Below are positions 16,370-27,454 of a DNA stretch of 60,742 nt, piece after piece. Each line of letters opens with the position of its first letter. The stretch's first letter is position 1. Under the pieces are notes generated by a model that had not been told where the DNA came from, ran no database searches, and saw only the letters and a program-made list of their open reading frames with translations. Source of the stretch: Aeromonas tecta (GTDB taxonomy: Bacteria; Pseudomonadota; Gammaproteobacteria; Enterobacterales; Aeromonadaceae); contig NZ_CDCA01000039.1 in assembly GCF_000820185.1 (NCBI RefSeq), forward strand, positions 98,070 to 158,811, in the 5' to 3' direction. The translations under genes were made by a program, and so were the position numbers.

Positions 16370-19300
16370 GACACCTCCTCGGGCAGGCGTACCAGCCAGT
16401 GATTAAAGAGTGCGCAAGGTACTCCGTGCGCCTTGAGATCCCGCAGGGTCAGCGGGCGGTGATCCGCCCCGAACGCCTGATTCAGGGTCGCCAGCAGGGC
16501 AAGCTGTTGCACCGAATCCACCCCGAGCGCGGTCAGACTCTGCTGCCAGCTCGCGGCCTCACCACAGTGCTGCTGCCACAGGGCCAGCAGGCGACGAGCC
16601 TGGGGATCCGCCGGGCACGCCTCGGGCTGCGCAGGGGCCAACCCCGGAGCCGCGACGCGGACCGTCTCGACCCCACTCAGACGGGCCGGCTCGGCAAGGG
16701 AGGCCTGCGCCAACCATTCAAGCTCCGCCAGCCACTGCGCCAATACCGCCTCGGCACGAGGGCGCGCGATCAGCTCACCATCGTACTCAAAGCGCAGGCT
16801 GAGCTGGCCGCCACGCGCATTCACCACCAGCGAGAGCGGCAGCTCCACCTTCTCGACCACGTTGCCAAAGCGCGGCATCAGCTGATGAGGCTCGAGGGTT
16901 TGGGGCGGCGCCGGCATAGGATAGTTCTCGAACACGAACAGGCTCTGGAACAGACGGGCGCGCCCTCGGGTCAGGGCCGCAAGGGACTGGGTACCGTGCT
17001 GATTGAGCGCCATCAGATCCCCCTGCAGCTGGTTGATATGCTGCTCCAGAGTCGCCTCGGTGCGCCAATCCAGGGCGAGTGGCAGGCTGTTGATATAGAG
17101 CCCGACGCTGTCGGTGATCCCCTCGACGGGGAAGTCCCGACCCGGCGTCACGTTGCCCACCTGGGTCACAGGGTCGCCGCAATGACGGGCCAGCAATCGA
17201 TGCCAGGCGTACTGGGCCAAGAGGCCCGCGGTCACACCGAGCTCGCGGGCCCGACTCTCCAGCTGGAAAGAGACGTCTGACGCCAGCGTCTGGCCGCAGA
17301 CCTCGGGTCTGTGCTGGGTCAGGTGCGGCTCGAGCGCCACCCCGAACAGGCCGGAGAGATCGTTTGGCCGTGCCAGCAAGTCGGCGCGTCCCTGCCAATA
17401 GGCGGCAGTGGTGTCCGATCCGCTGGCGATATGGCGACCGAAGGCGAGCCAGGCGGTATCCGGTGTCACTTCTGGTGCCTGACCCTGCATCAGCGCTTGG
17501 TAGTGTCTATGCAGGGAGCCCAGCAGCACAGGGCCGCTCCAGCCATCGAGCACGGCGTGATGGGCGCTCAGGATCACCTTGTGGTGATCGGGGGCCAATT
17601 TGAAGCAGGCGATGCGCAGCAGCGGCGCCTTGTCCAGCGCGATGGGATAGGCCAAATCCTGCTGGCGGTAGGTCGCGACACGCGCCTCCGCCTGCGGGTC
17701 GCCGGACAGGTCCTCATAGTGGAACGGCAACTCGGCCTCATGCAGTATGCGCTGCAGGGCGACGCCCTCTTCCACCAGCAGGGCGGCGCGCAGCACCGGC
17801 CAGCGGGCGATCTGCGCCTGCCAGGCGCCGCGATACACGGCCACGTCCAACGCCTGGCGATAGTCCATCTCGGTCTGCAGATGGTAGGCGCTATCTCTGG
17901 GAGCCAGCGCCCTGTGATAGAGCATGCTCTGCTGCAAGGAGGTCATGGGCAGCAGGGTCTCGACCTCGCCCCCCGCCAGCCGCGGATCCAGCACCCGATC
18001 CAGCGCAGCCTGAGAGAGCGGCAGCCCCGGGAAGTCGCTCGGGGTGTGGCGCGGTGGCTGCACCGCGCAGCAAGCCTCGACCAGCGCCGTCAGATTGGCC
18101 GCCAGGGCCGTCATCAGGGCGTCGCTCGCCGCTTGGTTGAGGGCACCGACCTGACGCAGGGTGAGGCAGCCGCCGTAGACGCCGCCGTGCAGGCTGATGA
18201 GCTCGCGCGGCAGGTTCTCGGGCGCCGAGGGTTGACCCGGCGCGATGGGCAATGGCTGCCAGGGGGCCGGCGTGCCTCGGTGGGAGACCCCCAGGTAGTT
18301 GAAGACGATGGCGGAGTGGGGCAACCCCTGACCACGGGGATGGTGCACGCGCAGGGCGTTGAAGCCCACCCCCTTGTCCGGCACCGCTCGCAGCCGCTCC
18401 TTGGTGTCGCACACCAGATCGCTCCACGACTCACTATCGGCCAGCACCAGCGGATAGGTACTGGTGAACCAGCCGAGGGTGCGGCTCACATCCAGTTGCG
18501 GATCGATAGCTTCACGGCCGTGCCCTTCCAGCATCACGCACTGTTTGGCGCCGTAACCGAGCTCGCTCAGGGTGCGGGTCAGGGCGGCCAGCAGCAAGTC
18601 CGGCACCTGGGTGAAGTGCGCCTGATTGGCCTCATCGATGAGGCGAGCCGTGATCTTCTCATCCAGACGCAGCAGACTGGCGGCGGCGCGGCCATCCGGG
18701 GCGCGCTGCGCCTCCAGCAGCCGTTGATCCAGGCCTTCCCCTTGCCCCTGCCAGAATGCCAGTTGCGCGGCCTCACGGGCCGCATAAGCGGCAAGCCCCT
18801 CACCCCACTGGCGGTAGCTGCTGCCCTTGGCCGGCAGCCCCTTGCCCTCGGCGAGACGGACCAGATCTTCGGCCAGGATCCGCCAGGAGACGGCATCGAT
18901 GACCAGATGGTGGAAGGCGATAAAGAGCCCTTCAACCGGCGCTGCGTCCACCTCGCTGGCGAGGTTGCAGAGCCGCGCCCAGGCCAGGGTCTGGCCCTGC
19001 TCTGGCGCAAAATCGCCCTGCCACTGGGTCAGGCGAGCCTGTAACGCGGTCTCATCCAGCCCGGTCGCATCCAGCACATGCAAGGGTGGCAGGGCCAGCG
19101 CGGGCAGATAGCGTTGGCCGGTCTCGGTCACTGCCAGACGCAGGGCGTCGTGGTGACCGAGCAGGGTATTCATCCAGCCGCTCAGGGCGGCGTCGTCGAT
19201 ACCGGCGGGCAGACGCAGGATCACCCCCTGGTTCCAGTGACCTGACTTGGCAAAGCCCTGCTCGAAGAACCAGTGCTGAATGGGGTGCAATGGGAACTCG

Positions 19301-22300
19301 CCCTCGAGCACGCCCTGCTCCGTTTTATGGCTGACCGCCTGCTGCTGGCCGAGCTGGCGACAGAGACGGCGCACCGTCTTGGCCTCGAACACGTCCTTCA
19401 CGCTGCAGTGCAGCCCGGCGTCTCGCAGTCGGGTGGTGAGCTGGATGCTGAGGATGGAATCTCCCCCTAGGCGGAAGAAGTCATCTTCGACCCCGAGCGG
19501 CTGCTTGAGCACCCCTTGCCAGATGGCGAGCACCCGCTGCTCCAGCTCCCCTTGTGGCTCGGCCTTGCTCTCCTGCCAGTCGATGGCCGGCAAACGGCGC
19601 AAGTCCAGCTTGCCATTGGGGGTGAGCGGCATCTCGGGCAACCAACACAGCCGCACCGGCACCATGTATTCCGGCAGCTGTTCGCCGGCCCGTTGCAGCA
19701 GTGCCTCGCTATCGGGCTGCGTTGCCCCAGACTGCAGGCAGGCATAGGCCAGCAAGCGGCCCTCTTGCACCACCACCTTGATCTGGCGGATGGCTGGGCA
19801 CAGCGCCGCAATCTGGGTCTCAATCTCGCCGGGTTCGATGCGATAGCCGCGCAGTTTTATCTGCTCATCGAGGCGGCCCAGGTAGTTGATGTTGCCGTCA
19901 CGGCGCAGCAGCGCCCGATCGCCGGTGCGATAGAGGCGATAAGTGCGGCCAGCAAGGCTGCGCTCGACGAAGGCCTCTTGGGTGCGCTCCGGCAGATTGA
20001 GGTAGCCACGGGCCAGGCCGAGACCGGCCAGGCAGAGTTCTCCCGGTACCCCCACCGGGCAGGGGTTACCCGCCTCGTCCAGGATCAGCGCCTTCAGATT
20101 GTTGATGGGCTGGCCTATGGTGATGGGCGCGCCCGGCACCAGCCGCGCGCACAGCGCCGTCACCGTGCACTCGGTCGGGCCATACATGTTATAGAGTGCG
20201 ACCCGGTTGCCCCAACGCTCCACCAGGCTGCTCGGGCAGGCTTCGCCGCCAAAACCTATGGCCTTGAGAGAGCCGAGATCCGCCGGCGGCAGCAGGTTGG
20301 CCAGCAGGGCGGTCGGTAAGATCATATGGCTGGCGCCGCGAGCCATGGCGGCGGCAATCACCCCCTCCCCCGGCTCGCAAAAATGCAGGGCTGCGCCGCA
20401 CGAGAGTGGCAGCAAGGTCGTCATGTTGCCCGCATCGAACGACAGAGACATGCAGTTGAACATGGCGCCACTGTGAGCAAGGGCGATACGCGCCCCGTGA
20501 TCCGCCATCAGATTGACCAGGCTGCCCTGCTCCACCATGACCCCCTTGGGCAAGCCTGTGCTGCCCGAGGTGTAGATGATCTGGGCCAGCATGGCGGGCT
20601 CGCGAGCCAAGGCCGGTGCTTGCGATGGCAGGCCCTCCAGAACAAGCTGATGCAGGTTCTGATAACGGGCCTGCGTGCCGGATGCCGCCAGCGGCAAGGC
20701 CTCGGCCAGGCGTTCGTCCTGCTCTCCGCCCAGCACCAGGCTGATGCTGGCGTCGGTGAGGATATGGGCTAGCCGCTCGGCGGGATAAGCGGGATCGAGC
20801 GGCACATAGGCCGCCCCCGCCTTCCAGCAGGCCAAGAGGCCAATGACGAAGGCGACGTCCCGTTTGGCCTGAATGCCGACGGCGGCGCCCGGGGTCACCC
20901 CTTGCGCCAGCAGCCAGTGGGCCAGCCGGTTGGCACGGGCCTCCAGCTCGCCGTAGCTCAGGGCGCGCTCATCATCGCTCACCGCAAGGGCTGCCGGATG
21001 AGTCGCCGCCTGGCGCTCGAACTGGCAGATCAAAGTATCCTGGCTTGGATACTGCGTCGGAAGCGCGGCGAGCTCGGCCGCCAGCGCGGCCTCATCCATT
21101 CCCGCCTCCAGCGGCAGCTGCCAGATGTCCGTCTCGGGGGCGGCCACCACGGCGCGCATCAGGTGCAACAGGCGATCCGCATAGCCTTCGATGGTGGCCC
21201 GCTCGAACAGGGCGGTGGCAAACAGCCAGTCCACCCGCACCGAGTCCATCAACTCGGTCACCTTGACCGAGATGTCGGTCTTGGCGGGCAACACCGGCGA
21301 AGTCTCCTCCACCAGCTGACAGCCGGGGATGAGATCGTTGAAATCCACCTTGGCCTGATACACCAGCATGATCTGGAAGATGGGGTTGATGGCGGTAGTG
21401 CGATCTGCGCCTATGGCCTCAGCCAGCGCCTCAAACCGATAGAGTTGATGGTCAAAGGCAGCTAGATCTTCTTCCCGGCACTGCTGCAGGTAGTCCACGA
21501 AGCTCGGTCGCCCCGCCAGCTGAGTTCTCAGCACCAGGGTATTGACGAAGAAGCCCACCAGGGACTCAATCTCGTGGCGCTCGCGGTAGGCGAGCGGGGT
21601 GCCGATGACCACTTCCTTCTCCCCGCTCTGGCGCACCATCAGCAGGGCAAACAGGGCGTGCAGACCGATGAAGTTGGAGGTGTTGTGGCGCTGGCACAGC
21701 CGCTTGAAGCTGTCCCACAGGGCGTTGTCTATGGTGGAGAATACCAGCTCGCCGCCGCTGGTCTGATGGGCCGGGCGCGGCTTGTCGAGCGGCAAACCAT
21801 GCACTTCGGGGCTACCGCTGAGGCGGTCCACCCAGAACGGTTTGAACTCGGCGTGATAGTCGAGGAAGCGCGGGGAGTTGAACCAGTGGGCATAGTCGAG
21901 ATAGGTGAGCGGTAGCTCAGCCACGTTCAGAGGCTCGCGGTTCTGGTGGGCCAGGAAAGCGCGTTTGAGATCGGCGAACATGTTCTTGACCGACCAGCCG
22001 TCAGAGATGATGTGATGCTGGGTGATCAGCAGCACATGCTCATGGCTGCCAAGCCGGATGAGGTGCACCCGGCTCAAGTCCCCTTTGGTCAGGGAGAAGG
22101 GGCGGCCTATCTCTTCGCGCACCCGGCGGGCCACATAGGCCTCGCGCTCGGCATCAGGCGCTGCGCTCACATCCTCTATCTGCAGCCTGAACGGCTGGTG
22201 GGGCAGGATCTCCTGCGCCCCCCTGCCCGCCTCGTCCTTGACGAAACGGGTGCGCATACTGGGGTGGCGGGCAAACAGGTGATCGAAGGCAAATTCCAGG

Positions 22301-22629
22301 GCCGCGGTATCCAACTCGCCGCGCACCCGGAAATAGACCGGCATGTTGTAGAGGTGGGAGGCCTCCTCGTACTGCTCGATAAACCAGAGCCCGCTCTGGG
22401 AAGAGGAGAGCGGCCCCTGCAGGGCACCCCGGGCGGCTATGGGAGCCTCGAAGGCGGCGCGCGCGCCAAGGCAGCGCACCAGCTCGTCCTTGTGCGCCTT
22501 GATGAGGGCGCCGATGGCCGGGGTCACCGCCTCCTTGCTCGATTGGGAGATGAGCTGACCCTTGTCGTTCAGGGCCAGCTTGACCCCCTGGCGCTCCAGT
22601 TGCTGGAGCAACCTAATCATGTTGTTCAT
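16366..22629 (-). CDS. amoG: Amonabactin NRPS with docking-C-A-T-E-C-T architecture (AmoG)
   Basis: The 2087-residue synthetase starts with a TubC-type docking segment (about 1-55). Next come a condensation domain (HHIISDGWS, about 205), an adenylation domain ([13 protein letters not shown] about 685, NMYGPTECTV) and a carrier domain (GGDSI about 1055). An epimerisation domain follows (HHLVIDAVSW about 1238, EGHGRE, RTLGWFTSTYPL), then a second condensation domain (HHAVLDGWS about 1689) and a final carrier (LGVDSVQQL about 2035). The pocket code read by eye, D-A-M-I-G-G-M-V-T-K, is not one I know; the glycines would suit a bulky Phe/Trp. The E domain fits a D-aromatic residue. No thioesterase is present. 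It starts 8 bp after amoA. Confidence 0.92.
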   Translation of the reverse strand: MNNMIRLLQQLERQGVKLALNDKGQLISQSSKEAVTPAIGALIKAHKDELVRCLGARAAFEAPIAARGALQGPLSSSQSGLWFIEQYEEASHLYNMPVYFRVRGELDTAALEFAFDHLFARHPSMRTRFVKDEAGRGAQEILPHQPFRLQIEDVSAAPDAEREAYVARRVREEIGRPFSLTKGDLSRVHLIRLGSHEHVLLITQHHIISDGWSVKNMFADLKRAFLAHQNREPLNVAELPLTYLDYAHWFNSPRFLDYHAEFKPFWVDRLSGSPEVHGLPLDKPRPAHQTSGGELVFSTIDNALWDSFKRLCQRHNTSNFIGLHALFALLMVRQSGEKEVVIGTPLAYRERHEIESLVGFFVNTLVLRTQLAGRPSFVDYLQQCREEDLAAFDHQLYRFEALAEAIGADRTTAINPIFQIMLVYQAKVDFNDLIPGCQLVEETSPVLPAKTDISVKVTELMDSVRVDWLFATALFERATIEGYADRLLHLMRAVVAAPETDIWQLPLEAGMDEAALAAELAALPTQYPSQDTLICQFERQAATHPAALAVSDDERALSYGELEARANRLAHWLLAQGVTPGAAVGIQAKRDVAFVIGLLACWKAGAAYVPLDPAYPAERLAHILTDASISLVLGGEQDERLAEALPLAASGTQARYQNLHQLVLEGLPSQAPALAREPAMLAQIIYTSGSTGLPKGVMVEQGSLVNLMADHGARIALAHSGAMFNCMSLSFDAGNMTTLLPLSCGAALHFCEPGEGVIAAAMARGASHMILPTALLANLLPPADLGSLKAIGFGGEACPSSLVERWGNRVALYNMYGPTECTVTALCARLVPGAPITIGQPINNLKALILDEAGNPCPVGVPGELCLAGLGLARGYLNLPERTQEAFVERSLAGRTYRLYRTGDRALLRRDGNINYLGRLDEQIKLRGYRIEPGEIETQIAALCPAIRQIKVVVQEGRLLAYACLQSGATQPDSEALLQRAGEQLPEYMVPVRLCWLPEMPLTPNGKLDLRRLPAIDWQESKAEPQGELEQRVLAIWQGVLKQPLGVEDDFFRLGGDSILSIQLTTRLRDAGLHCSVKDVFEAKTVRRLCRQLGQQQAVSHKTEQGVLEGEFPLHPIQHWFFEQGFAKSGHWNQGVILRLPAGIDDAALSGWMNTLLGHHDALRLAVTETGQRYLPALALPPLHVLDATGLDETALQARLTQWQGDFAPEQGQTLAWARLCNLASEVDAAPVEGLFIAFHHLVIDAVSWRILAEDLVRLAEGKGLPAKGSSYRQWGEGLAAYAAREAAQLAFWQGQGEGLDQRLLEAQRAPDGRAAASLLRLDEKITARLIDEANQAHFTQVPDLLLAALTRTLSELGYGAKQCVMLEGHGREAIDPQLDVSRTLGWFTSTYPLVLADSESWSDLVCDTKERLRAVPDKGVGFNALRVHHPRGQGLPHSAIVFNYLGVSHRGTPAPWQPLPIAPGQPSAPENLPRELISLHGGVYGGCLTLRQVGALNQAASDALMTALAANLTALVEACCAVQPPRHTPSDFPGLPLSQAALDRVLDPRLAGGEVETLLPMTSLQQSMLYHRALAPRDSAYHLQTEMDYRQALDVAVYRGAWQAQIARWPVLRAALLVEEGVALQRILHEAELPFHYEDLSGDPQAEARVATYRQQDLAYPIALDKAPLLRIACFKLAPDHHKVILSAHHAVLDGWSGPVLLGSLHRHYQALMQGQAPEVTPDTAWLAFGRHIASGSDTTAAYWQGRADLLARPNDLSGLFGVALEPHLTQHRPEVCGQTLASDVSFQLESRARELGVTAGLLAQYAWHRLLARHCGDPVTQVGNVTPGRDFPVEGITDSVGLYINSLPLALDWRTEATLEQHINQLQGDLMALNQHGTQSLAALTRGRARLFQSLFVFENYPMPAPPQTLEPHQLMPRFGNVVEKVELPLSLVVNARGGQLSLRFEYDGELIARPRAEAVLAQWLAELEWLAQASLAEPARLSGVETVRVAAPGLAPAQPEACPADPQARRLLALWQQHCGEAASWQQSLTALGVDSVQQLALLATLNQAFGADHRPLTLRDLKAHGVPCALFNHWLVRLPEEVS

Positions 22630-22637
22630 AAATGACC

Positions 22638-23396
22638 TCAGGCACTCAAGGTGGCGCCGCCGTCGACGACCAGATCCTGCATTGTGATGTGACTGGCCAA
22701 GTCAGAGGCCAGGAAGAGGACGGTATTAGCAATCTCGCGCGGGGTGGCGATCTTGTTGAGCGGAATACCGAGCTTGAACTGGGCCGGCAGCCCGGCAATG
22801 GTGCGGGCCAGCGCAGCCTCATCCGGCAGCATGCCGCGCAGCATCTCGGTGTCCGTCGAGCCCGGCGACACCAGGTTGACCCGCACACCAGAGGTAGCCA
22901 ACTCCAGCCCGACCGTCTGGGTCAGGCTGGTGACCGCCGCCTTGGAGGCGCAGTAAGCCGCCATCTGCATGCGCGGCACATGGGCGGCGTTGGAGCCGAT
23001 GGTGACGATGGCGCCGCGCTGCTGCGCCTTGAAATGGGGCACCAGGGCCCGCAGCAGGTAGAAGACGCCGCTGGCGTTGACCGCCAGGCAGTCATCCCAA
23101 TCGCTGTCGCTCAAGGCCTCGGTGGGGCCGAGGCGCAATACCCCGGCCCCGTTGACCAGCACATCCAGTCCTCCATCCGCCAGCAGCCGTTCACAGCCGT
23201 CATTGACCGCCCCCGAGTCGCGAATATCCAGCACCCTGGTAGAGTAGGAGTACGTTTCATGGGGGAAATTGCAGTCCAGCCCCACCACCTCGGCGCCGGC
23301 GGCGACGAACAATTCGGCCACCTCATGCCCGATGCCACGCCCGGCCCCGGTGACCCAGACCCGTTTACCGCTGAAATTCCAATTCATCTGTTGCAT
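22638..23396 (-). CDS. amoA: 2,3-dihydro-2,3-dihydroxybenzoate dehydrogenase (AmoA, EntA-like)
   Basis: A short-chain dehydrogenase of about 252 residues that makes 2,3-dihydroxybenzoate (DHB), the catechol unit. Seen are the NAD-binding motif VTGAGRGIG near the N-terminus, LVNGAGVLR, the catalytic Tyr-Lys as YCASKAA, and the C-terminal DLVVDGGATLSA. Several ATG codons are clustered: 23402, 23396 and 23387. The one at 23396 has the best spacing (9 nt) from GGAG. The gene begins shortly after the amoF stop and is placed between the two NRPS genes. Confidence 0.93.
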   Translation of the reverse strand: MQQMNWNFSGKRVWVTGAGRGIGHEVAELFVAAGAEVVGLDCNFPHETYSYSTRVLDIRDSGAVNDGCERLLADGGLDVLVNGAGVLRLGPTEALSDSDWDDCLAVNASGVFYLLRALVPHFKAQQRGAIVTIGSNAAHVPRMQMAAYCASKAAVTSLTQTVGLELATSGVRVNLVSPGSTDTEMLRGMLPDEAALARTIAGLPAQFKLGIPLNKIATPREIANTVLFLASDLASHITMQDLVVDGGATLSA

Positions 23397-23410
23397 CTTC
23401 ATCGTCTCCG

Positions 23411-26400
23411 TTACCACACCAACTCCACGCTCTCTTCGTCCTCGACCAGCTTGCCGTCGAGGAAGCGGCAGAAGTCGTCGAGGCGCGGGTGATCGAACAC
23501 ATCGGAGACCTTGACCTGCACCCCGAACTCGGCGCCGAGCCGGTTCACTATCTGGATGGTTTGCAGTGACTGGCCGCCCAGCTCGAAGAAGTTGTCTGCC
23601 GGTCCCATGGTGGCCAGCCCCAGGATCTGCTGCCAGATGGCGCCGACCCGGTTCTCGGTCTCGCTGCCGAGGGTCAGCGCCTCGTCGGTGGCCTGGTACT
23701 GGGCCAGCAGGCCCTTGCGATCCAGCTTGTTGGAGCCGGTACGGGGCAGTTGATCAAAGTGGCGATAGTCGGTGGGGATCATGGCAGCAGGCAGCACCTT
23801 GGCGAGCTGCGCCTTGATGACCCGGCTGTCGCGCTCGGCCCCGGCCACGAAGGCCACCAGCCGGCGCACGCTGCCGATGCTCACCCCCTGCACGCAGGCC
23901 TCATCCACTCCGGGCAGGGCCAACAACTGGGCCTCGACCTCACCGGGCTGAATGCGATAGCCGCTGATCTTGAACTCGTTGTCGCGACGGCCGAGGTAAA
24001 CCAGCCGACCGGCGACCCAGCGCACCCGATCGCCGGTGCGATAGACGGCCAGCTCCTGCTCGCCAACCCGCAGGGTGCCAAAGCTGCCCTGCACGCCGCC
24101 CACATAACCGTTGGCGAGTTGCGGGCCGAGCAGCACCAGCTCCCCTTCCTCGGCGGGTTGTTCCCCCGCCCCCAGGATCAACGCCTGCATGCCGGGCAGC
24201 GGCAGGCCGATGGGCAACTGGGCCTGCGCCGGGTCTTCCCCTTGCAGCTCCTGAGTGGTAACCACCACAGTGGTCTCGGTGGGGCCATAGGTGTTGAACA
24301 GCCGCACGTCGGTGCGCCCCTGACGCTGCCACTGGGCGAGCTGCTCCGGGTAAACCGCCTCACCGCCGATGATGACGGTGGCCAGACTAGCTGGAATATG
24401 GGCCTGGCCTGCACCCAAGGACACTACCCACTCATTCCAGAAGGCAGTAGGCAGGTCCAGGTGGGTGATCCCCATCTCCTCCACCCCGGTGACGAAGGCA
24501 GGGATAGATTCGAGCAGGGCGTCGGTGCGCAGCACCAGGGTGGCGCCGGCGCTCAGGGTGGCGAACACCTCCTCGATACTGGCGTCGAAGTTGAAGGGGG
24601 CGAACTGCAACATCCGCGCCTCTTCATCCAGGTGATAACGGCTGCGGGCGGCTGCGGCGAAGTGATCCAGCGCGCCGTGGCTGATGGCCACCCCCTTGGG
24701 CAGACCGGTGGAGCCGGAGGTGAACATCAGATAGGCCAGGGCGGCGCCGCTGGCGGGCTGGCAGAGGCGATCCCCACTCACCAGATCCCCGGTCAACAGG
24801 GTACGGCCCTCAAACAGGCTGGCCAGCTTGTGGCGATACTCGGCCTGGGTGATGAGCGTCTTGACCTCGCCAAGACGCAGGATATGGCCCTGGCGCTCCA
24901 GCGGCTGCTCCGGGTCGAGCGGCACATAGACGGCACCGGCCAGGAGCACCGCCAGCTGGGCGAAGATGGCCTGGGGGGAACGAGACAGCATGACGCCAAC
25001 CCGCTCACCTGGCTGCACGCCAGCGCCTTGCAGGGCCGCAGCCATCTGCTCGGCGCGGGTCAGCAGCGCCTCATAGCTAAAGCGGGCTTCCCCTTGCTCC
25101 AGCGCTATCTTGTCCGGGGTCTGGGCCGCGAAGTGGCAGAGTGCATCCAGCACAGGGCGCACCTTGATCACCTCATGGGCCGGACCCGCGATCAGGGACT
25201 TGGCCCGCTGCTCGGCCAGCCAGCCTTGTTTCAACTCGCCCAGCGTCAACGCAGGCTGGGCCAGCCAGCGACCCAGCAAGGCAAACAGGGTATCGGCGAT
25301 GCGCGCCAGATCCGCGGCCTGATAGCAGCCTGGGTTGGCGTCCAGATCCAGTCTGGGCTGGCCATCGACACCGACCTGGATCTCGATGGTGAGATCCTCC
25401 ACCGGGCCGGCGCTGATGTTGAGGATATGGGCACTAAGAGGCCCGAAGCGACGGGCGTGGTCGAACGGCATGATGTTGACCAAGGGGCCAAACAGGCGCT
25501 TGTCGCCCCCCACCAGCCCAAGATCGCGGCGCAGCAACTCGTAGCGATAGTGTTGATGCTTGCGCACCCCGCGCTTGGCCTTGGCCACGGAACCGGCGGC
25601 GCCCGCCAGATCCAGGGCATCCCCGAGATCCAGCGCCAGCGGGGTGATGTTCATCTGCATGCAGGGCACGGTGAGGGACGCGGAGCCGATGCGGTTCATC
25701 ATCATCAGGCCGAGCAGCGTCTTCTCCTGGCCGCTCGCCAGGGAGAGCTGGGCCGAGAGACCGGCCAGCAGCAGATCCGGCCAGCTCAGCTTGTTGTCAT
25801 CGGCAAAGCCCACCAGCGTCTGCCAAAGATCGGCCGGCAGCGGACGGCTCTCACGAATGAATTCGGCGGCGATGGGCGCGCGGGACTCGCTAAAGGATTT
25901 TACCTCGGGCCACTCTTGCAGCTGTTCCTGCCAGAAGGCGCGAGCGGCGGCGTTCTTGCCGCTCTCTTCCCGGGTCAGCTCCTCGGCCAGCACTTCATCC
26001 AGCAGGCCAAAGGGGGATGGCGACAACCCAGCTCCATTTGCCAAGCCAGGGCCCTCCAGCCCTTCCCCGTACAGCTCGGCGATACGCTGGAACAGCAAGG
26101 TGGTGCCAAAGCCATCGAGGGCGATGTGGTGCACGCAGCTGTAGAGATAATCTCGCTCCAGCCCGCGCAGCAGGGCGAAACGGCAGGGGGGTTCCGCGGT
26201 GAGCGCGAACGGGCGGCGTAGATCCGCCCAGGCCCAGGCACGGGCGGCCGCCTCGTTACCCGCGTCCAGCACCAGCTCGCGATAGGCCAGTGGCGCCGGA
26301 TGGGAGACGAAACAGACCGGCTCGCCGGAGGCATCGAAGCGACCCTGCAGCGCCTCGCACTCGCTCACCGCCTGACTGAGAGCGGCCAGCAGCACGGCGC

Positions 26401-26514
26401 CATCGATCTTGCCATCGAAGGCGATGCACTCGGCGGTGTTGAACATCGCCTTGTCGTCGTTGAGCAGATGACCGGACCAGAGCCCCTGCTGGGGAATGGT
26501 GAGGGGGAAGCGAC

Positions 26515-26518
<4 letters not shown>
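23411..26518 (-). CDS. amoF: Amonabactin NRPS module C-A-T, predicted lysine-activating (AmoF)
   Basis: The 1035-residue, EntF-like module lacks a thioesterase. Motifs: condensation HHIALDGFG (about residue 128); adenylation [14 protein letters not shown] (about 598), [21 protein letters not shown], and A10 [10 protein letters not shown]; carrier LGGQSLQ (about 980). The pocket residues read by eye are D-A-E-D-I-G-T-V-V-K, very like the lysine code of bacitracin synthetase, so the module should join DHB (on AmoB) to lysine, used twice per molecule. The frame opens at 26638 but the ATG at 26518 ([14 protein letters not shown]) overlaps the amoB stop and aligns with EntF, so it is chosen. Confidence 0.92.
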
Positions 26519-27432
<914 letters not shown>

Positions 27433-27454
27433 AACGTCATGATTCCTTTTAGTT

